This document shows, in pieces, positions 60,705-64,000 of a stretch of DNA of 64,000 nucleotides. The notes under the pieces were generated by a model. That model was not told the origin of the DNA and did no database searches. It saw nothing but the letters and a program-made list of their open reading frames with translations. This stretch comes from Rhizobium mesoamericanum STM3625. Lineage in GTDB: Bacteria > Pseudomonadota > Alphaproteobacteria > Rhizobiales > Rhizobiaceae. The stretch is taken from contig NZ_HF536773.1 of NCBI RefSeq assembly GCF_000312665.1, positions 1,484,761 to 1,548,760 of the forward strand. The letters are read 5' to 3'. Position 1 is the stretch's first letter; every line of letters starts with the position of its first letter. Both the position numbers and the translations under genes were made by a program.

Positions 60705-62725
60705 GGGCCGGTTTTTTCGCTTTGGTGTGGAGTGTTAGGCTCGGCAGTTGTGTCGGGATCGACCGGCAACATTCTGCTCCGCAGATCAAGGGTCGGAGCG
60801 ATGTTTCCGCCGATGCGGTGATCGAGGACGAGAGCCTTCGAGCGGGATAGCCCCGTCGTCAGTTGATTGAAGTATTCCTCTGTCAGAAACGCCTGTCCCG
60901 CCTCGTGGAAAGCCGATTGCTCGGCCTCGAACCGCAGTTTCGAAACCTCCGAAGCCGCTATGCCTTCCCTTGCCGTCGCCATCGCATTGTCCCGGACGAG
61001 GCTGGCATTCAATTGAGCCTCGTTCGCCTGTTCGGCAGCCGTTCCGCGCTCGCGTGCGACGAGCGCCTCGGCGCTGATCTGGGCTGCCTGGACACCGTGA
61101 AAGGCATTGGCCGCTCCGGCGGGCGGGTGGATGGCCTCGACCACGACCGCGAGGATTTCGGCACCGCTGTTCAGATCGTCCAAATTCTTCTGGACTGCCG
61201 AGGCAATATCGTTTGCCAGTGTCAACCGGCCTTCGCTCAAGACATCGTTAAGCGTCCTTCTTGCAAAGTCATGCACCAGCACGCGGTTCGCGGTGCTTTC
61301 GATCAAGTCTGGGAGATCGCCTATCCGATAGGCCGCCTCCATCGCCGCTCGGTCAGAAAGACCGATGCGATAGAGGAAGCGCACATCCATGTTGACAATC
61401 TGAAAACTCTGCTCGCTGTCGCTGCCGCTAGCGATCACTTGTGATTTCTCGCTGATATGCGTGGCATCCCACAGCCGATTGGCACTTTCCGGTGCTGGCC
61501 CTTCGGCATCGGCCGGCGGCTCACCATTGATATTCGTGCTGACGGACGTTGCCAGTTCATGCACGCTGCCGTTCTCGATAGGAAGGACACGGCCAAATGG
61601 CCATGGAAGGCCGACATGAATGCCGGAATGCAGGACGGCCTCCGCCTTGCCGAACCGCTCATAAACGCCTCGGTTGCTCATCGAAATTTCGCGCACACCG
61701 CTCATTAGCCAACCCAGAAGCAGTGTTCCGAAAATGATGGCGGGAGCGGCCCTTCGAATGAACGAAAAGGCCCAGACCTGTCGAAGGTCGATGCCGTGTT
61801 TGGCTTGCAACTCGGATTGAAGGCCGATCAAAGGCTGGGGTGGCCACTGAAGTGCGCCGGCGACAAGGCTCGTGGTGATCAACACCGGCTCGCGGCTGTC
61901 GTTTTGCGGGCCGAACATGGCGACGCTCGCGCGGAGCAGCAACTCAAACCCGACGAGAACGACAAAGCCTCCCAAGGCCGCCAGGAATTTGATCGACAGT
62001 CCAGGCCCGCGTGTGCTCAGGAGCAGGCAAAAGCAAGACACAATGAGCACCAAAATGGGCACGCGCGCCAATTGCGAGACTGCTTTCGCCTCCCGCCACT
62101 CGACCGCATCGATGCCGGCAAGCCGTCGTTCCGTCACCAGCAGAAGGAACGCGAAAGCCAGGCAGACCGTAATGATGAGAAAGGTCATCGTTCTCAGTGC
62201 TATGTCATCGGCCCTTACGCTCCAGCCAGCATAGACGATCAGACATGCGAAGAGGGCAAGACAGAAGACCCGGAGTGGGTGGGCCCCCATGCGTGACAAA
62301 AATGACTGCCCGGCAAGGAGTACGCTCCCGCTCAATCGTTCAAACCGATCCGGTTCTCGTGTGTCCTCGGACAACCATGGTGAGGTGACGAGGGCAATTG
62401 TCCATTGCTGCAACCTTCCGAGCGGTAGGCTGGCAAGGCCCGCCTGCTCTCGACGCCAGCGTGCGATGTCGTAGGCAGATTGAAGCCCCGTTCCAAAAAG
62501 AATGAGCGCGGCTGCATTGGTGCAGAAGAATGCGATCCAGATGGCACTCAGGCTAAGGGTATTCGCGATAAGCGCGCCCAGCAAAAGCAGAGCCACGAAG
62601 ATTGAAATCTTGAAGCCTTGGCTCGCAAGATCGTGAGCTTGGACCGCCGCAAGCTGGAAACCTGCTCGGTCATTGATCTCAGGAAGCTGCTGGGTCTCGT
62701 CGAAAATGGCTTTCGGCATTGCCAT
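60701..62725 (-). CDS. Large SPFH-domain protein with multi-helix membrane domain (HflK-like)
   Basis: A 674-residue protein. Residues of about 35-350 contain seven or so hydrophobic helices (FVALLLLGALIANTL, VFCLALFACLIVYAGW, FLAALGGFVVLVGFELLL, IIFGTLLLGWLMSG). From about 355 an SPFH domain follows (REISMSNRGVYERFGKAEAV, VNMDVRFLYRIGLSDRAAME), then a coiled coil of the HflK type. Ordinary HflK has about 400 residues and one helix, so the N-terminal membrane domain is a large addition of unknown role. It is the first gene of the operon. The start is ATG 62725, with ATG 62719 as alternative. Confidence 0.85.
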   Translation of the reverse strand: MAMPKAIFDETQQLPEINDRAGFQLAAVQAHDLASQGFKISIFVALLLLGALIANTLSLSAIWIAFFCTNAAALILFGTGLQSAYDIARWRREQAGLASLPLGRLQQWTIALVTSPWLSEDTREPDRFERLSGSVLLAGQSFLSRMGAHPLRVFCLALFACLIVYAGWSVRADDIALRTMTFLIITVCLAFAFLLLVTERRLAGIDAVEWREAKAVSQLARVPILVLIVSCFCLLLSTRGPGLSIKFLAALGGFVVLVGFELLLRASVAMFGPQNDSREPVLITTSLVAGALQWPPQPLIGLQSELQAKHGIDLRQVWAFSFIRRAAPAIIFGTLLLGWLMSGVREISMSNRGVYERFGKAEAVLHSGIHVGLPWPFGRVLPIENGSVHELATSVSTNINGEPPADAEGPAPESANRLWDATHISEKSQVIASGSDSEQSFQIVNMDVRFLYRIGLSDRAAMEAAYRIGDLPDLIESTANRVLVHDFARRTLNDVLSEGRLTLANDIASAVQKNLDDLNSGAEILAVVVEAIHPPAGAANAFHGVQAAQISAEALVARERGTAAEQANEAQLNASLVRDNAMATAREGIAASEVSKLRFEAEQSAFHEAGQAFLTEEYFNQLTTGLSRSKALVLDHRIGGNIAPTLDLRSRMLPVDPDTTAEPNTPHQSEKTGP

Positions 62726-62990
62726 ACTTTATGCGGTGCCGCGTTGAAGAAAGATCTGGTAGCTGCCTCGCCAGCCTCACCAGTTGGGCGTAGAGGTACG
62801 TTATTACGTATCGTTCCCTTGTCTGCAAGGCTTTGTCTTGACCAACGTAGCGAAAGGGGTCCCGTCGGCGGCTATCGGACCCGCGTCGGAGAGGGCTGGA
62901 ACCGATGGTGTGCCGCAGGGAACTTGGCACGGCATGAAGACCGCACCGATAGACTCCTCGGCCGCTGCTCGACCGCTGCTGTCCATGAGG
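62726..62990. promoter_or_regulatory. Upstream region of the SPFH/ATPase operon with an inverted repeat
   Basis: This 265-base gap follows the FabF-like gene and should hold the operon promoter. TACGT-TATT-ACGTA (62797-62810) is a short perfect inverted repeat 72 bases before the start codon and may be a regulator site. I could not fix promoter boxes. Confidence 0.4.
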
Positions 62991-64000
62991 TCAACTGGCC
63001 CAACGCCGAAACACAGCACTCGCGTTCACGCCCCCGAAGCCAAAGCCATTGGTGATTGCGTGATCCATTCGGACGGGCCGGAACTTGTTCGCGACGAAGT
63101 CGATTCCATCGGCAGAGGGATCGGGTGCATTGAGGTTCAGCGTTGGTGGTGCTACCTGATCTCTGAGCGCCAGGATCGTGAAGATTGCTTCCAGTCCACC
63201 TGCGGCGCCGAGGAGGTGCCCGGTCGCCGACTTTGTGCCACTGACCGCGATCCCTCCCGCCGAACCGAACACCGTCTTGATAGCCTCGATTTCTCCGCGA
63301 TCGCCGAGTGGCGTCGACGTAGCGTGAGCGTTGAGATGCTGGATCTCATGCGGAGAAATACCCGCCTGACGGATCGCGATTTCCATCGCCCTTGCCGCAC
63401 CCGATCCGTCTTCGGGACCAGAGGTCACGTGATGGGCGTCGGCGGTTGTTCCATAGCCAACCAGTTCAGCGATCGGCTCCGCCCCGCGAGCAAGCGCGTG
63501 GCTCAAGGATTCGATCACCAGGATTCCGGCGCCTTCACCCATCACGAACCCGTCGCGCATCATGTCGAACGGCCTCGATGCGAGGGCAGGGGTGTCGTTG
63601 AACCGTGTCGATAGAGCGCGTGCGGCCGCAAAGCCCCCAAGGCTTACGGTGTTCATGCACGCTTCCGCTCCACCACAGACTGCGATGTCCGCTTCGTTCG
63701 CCCGGATCATGCGGGCTGCGTCGCCAATTGCCTGGATTCCGGCGGCACATGCTGTCACAGGAGCGCCGATCGGCCCCTTGAGGCCGTGACGGATGGAAAC
63801 ATGGCCAGCCGCGAGATTGACCAGGAACGATGGAATTGTGAAGGGTGAAAGCCGACGCGGCCCCTTTTCATCAACTGTTCGAACGGCGTCCGTGATTACA
63901 GGAAATCCCCCGATTCCCGACGCGATTATCGTTGCCGTCCGCTGGCGCTCGTCCTCAGAGATGGGTCTCCACCGTGCTTGTGAGAGTGCTTCGCCTGCCG
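62991..64000 (-). CDS. FabF-type 3-oxoacyl-ACP synthase, N terminus outside the window
   Basis: At least 336 residues of a ketoacyl-ACP synthase II. The frame is open to the window edge. The active-site Cys is in GAPVTACAAGIQAIGDAARM, and the two His are in LNAHATSTPLGD and TGHLLGAAGG. SPFTIPSFLVNLAAGHVSIR and a C-terminal TNGFGFGGVNAS are typical. It condenses malonyl-ACP with an acyl-ACP. It lies upstream of the SPFH/ATPase operon on the same strand, 265 bases away. A second FabF outside the housekeeping fab locus often serves a special fatty acid, as NodE does. The first 60-80 residues are missing from view. Confidence 0.9.
   Translation of the reverse strand, partial: AGEALSQARWRPISEDERQRTATIIASGIGGFPVITDAVRTVDEKGPRRLSPFTIPSFLVNLAAGHVSIRHGLKGPIGAPVTACAAGIQAIGDAARMIRANEADIAVCGGAEACMNTVSLGGFAAARALSTRFNDTPALASRPFDMMRDGFVMGEGAGILVIESLSHALARGAEPIAELVGYGTTADAHHVTSGPEDGSGAARAMEIAIRQAGISPHEIQHLNAHATSTPLGDRGEIEAIKTVFGSAGGIAVSGTKSATGHLLGAAGGLEAIFTILALRDQVAPPTLNLNAPDPSADGIDFVANKFRPVRMDHAITNGFGFGGVNASAVFRRWAS

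Overview
The window looks like accessory DNA of a Rhizobium-type alphaproteobacterium (Rhizobiaceae). The signs are high GC, dense ABC transporters paired with LysR, DeoR, MocR or XRE regulators, sulfur-scavenging and amidohydrolase genes of the kind common on rhizobial secondary replicons, and IS66 remains. No replication, conjugation, rRNA or intact tRNA gene is visible, so chromosome and plasmid cannot be told apart.

Layout. 1-7.3 kb is a gene graveyard: an FAD oxidoreductase/ferredoxin remnant, a PhnD-like binding protein, a collapsed peptide ABC transporter, a fatty acid desaturase, a broken RES toxin-antitoxin pair, an orphan TacA-like antitoxin, a DUF983 protein, a MocR regulator and a broken LysR gene. 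7.36-13.8 kb is a compact operon: MetQ, MetN and MetI transporter genes, two SfnB-type flavin oxygenases and an FMNH2-dependent monooxygenase. It probably imports an organosulfur compound and strips its sulfur. 14.2-16.4 kb encodes a two-ring Cdc48/VAT-type AAA ATPase, rare in bacteria. 16.6-17.3 kb holds a decayed D-cysteine desulfhydrase and an IS66 remnant. 17.3-19.6 kb is an NTF2-fold protein, an SDR and a divergent LysR. 21.0-25.8 kb is a sulfonate/nitrate-type ABC transporter with a PrpF/GalD tautomerase and a divergent LysR. 26.1-28.4 kb has an aldo/keto reductase, an SDR stub, a tRNA 3'-end fragment and an Lrp stub. 28.4-38.5 kb holds small regulator/enzyme pairs, a YdeP-type molybdoenzyme and a MscS channel fused to a cyclic-nucleotide domain.

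38.7-55.5 kb is a large catabolic locus on both strands: a gamma-glutamyltransferase homologue, FGGY kinase, BtpA/SgcQ protein, DeoR regulator, SDR, a sugar-type ABC transporter (ATPase, two permeases, binding protein), a flavoprotein monooxygenase, a questin-oxidase-like protein and three amidohydrolases, one of them of the 8-oxoguanine deaminase type. The mix of sugar kinase and ring deaminases suggests breakdown of a glycosylated nitrogen heterocycle. That is inference.

55.5-56.6 kb is a second patch of decayed toxin-antitoxin genes. 56.7-62.7 kb is a tight operon of three SPFH-domain membrane proteins (HflK/HflC-like) and a heavy-metal P-type ATPase with histidine-rich tails. The window ends inside a FabF-type ketoacyl synthase gene.

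The two best candidates for undescribed biology are the SPFH/P-type ATPase operon and the 38.7-55.5 kb catabolic locus.
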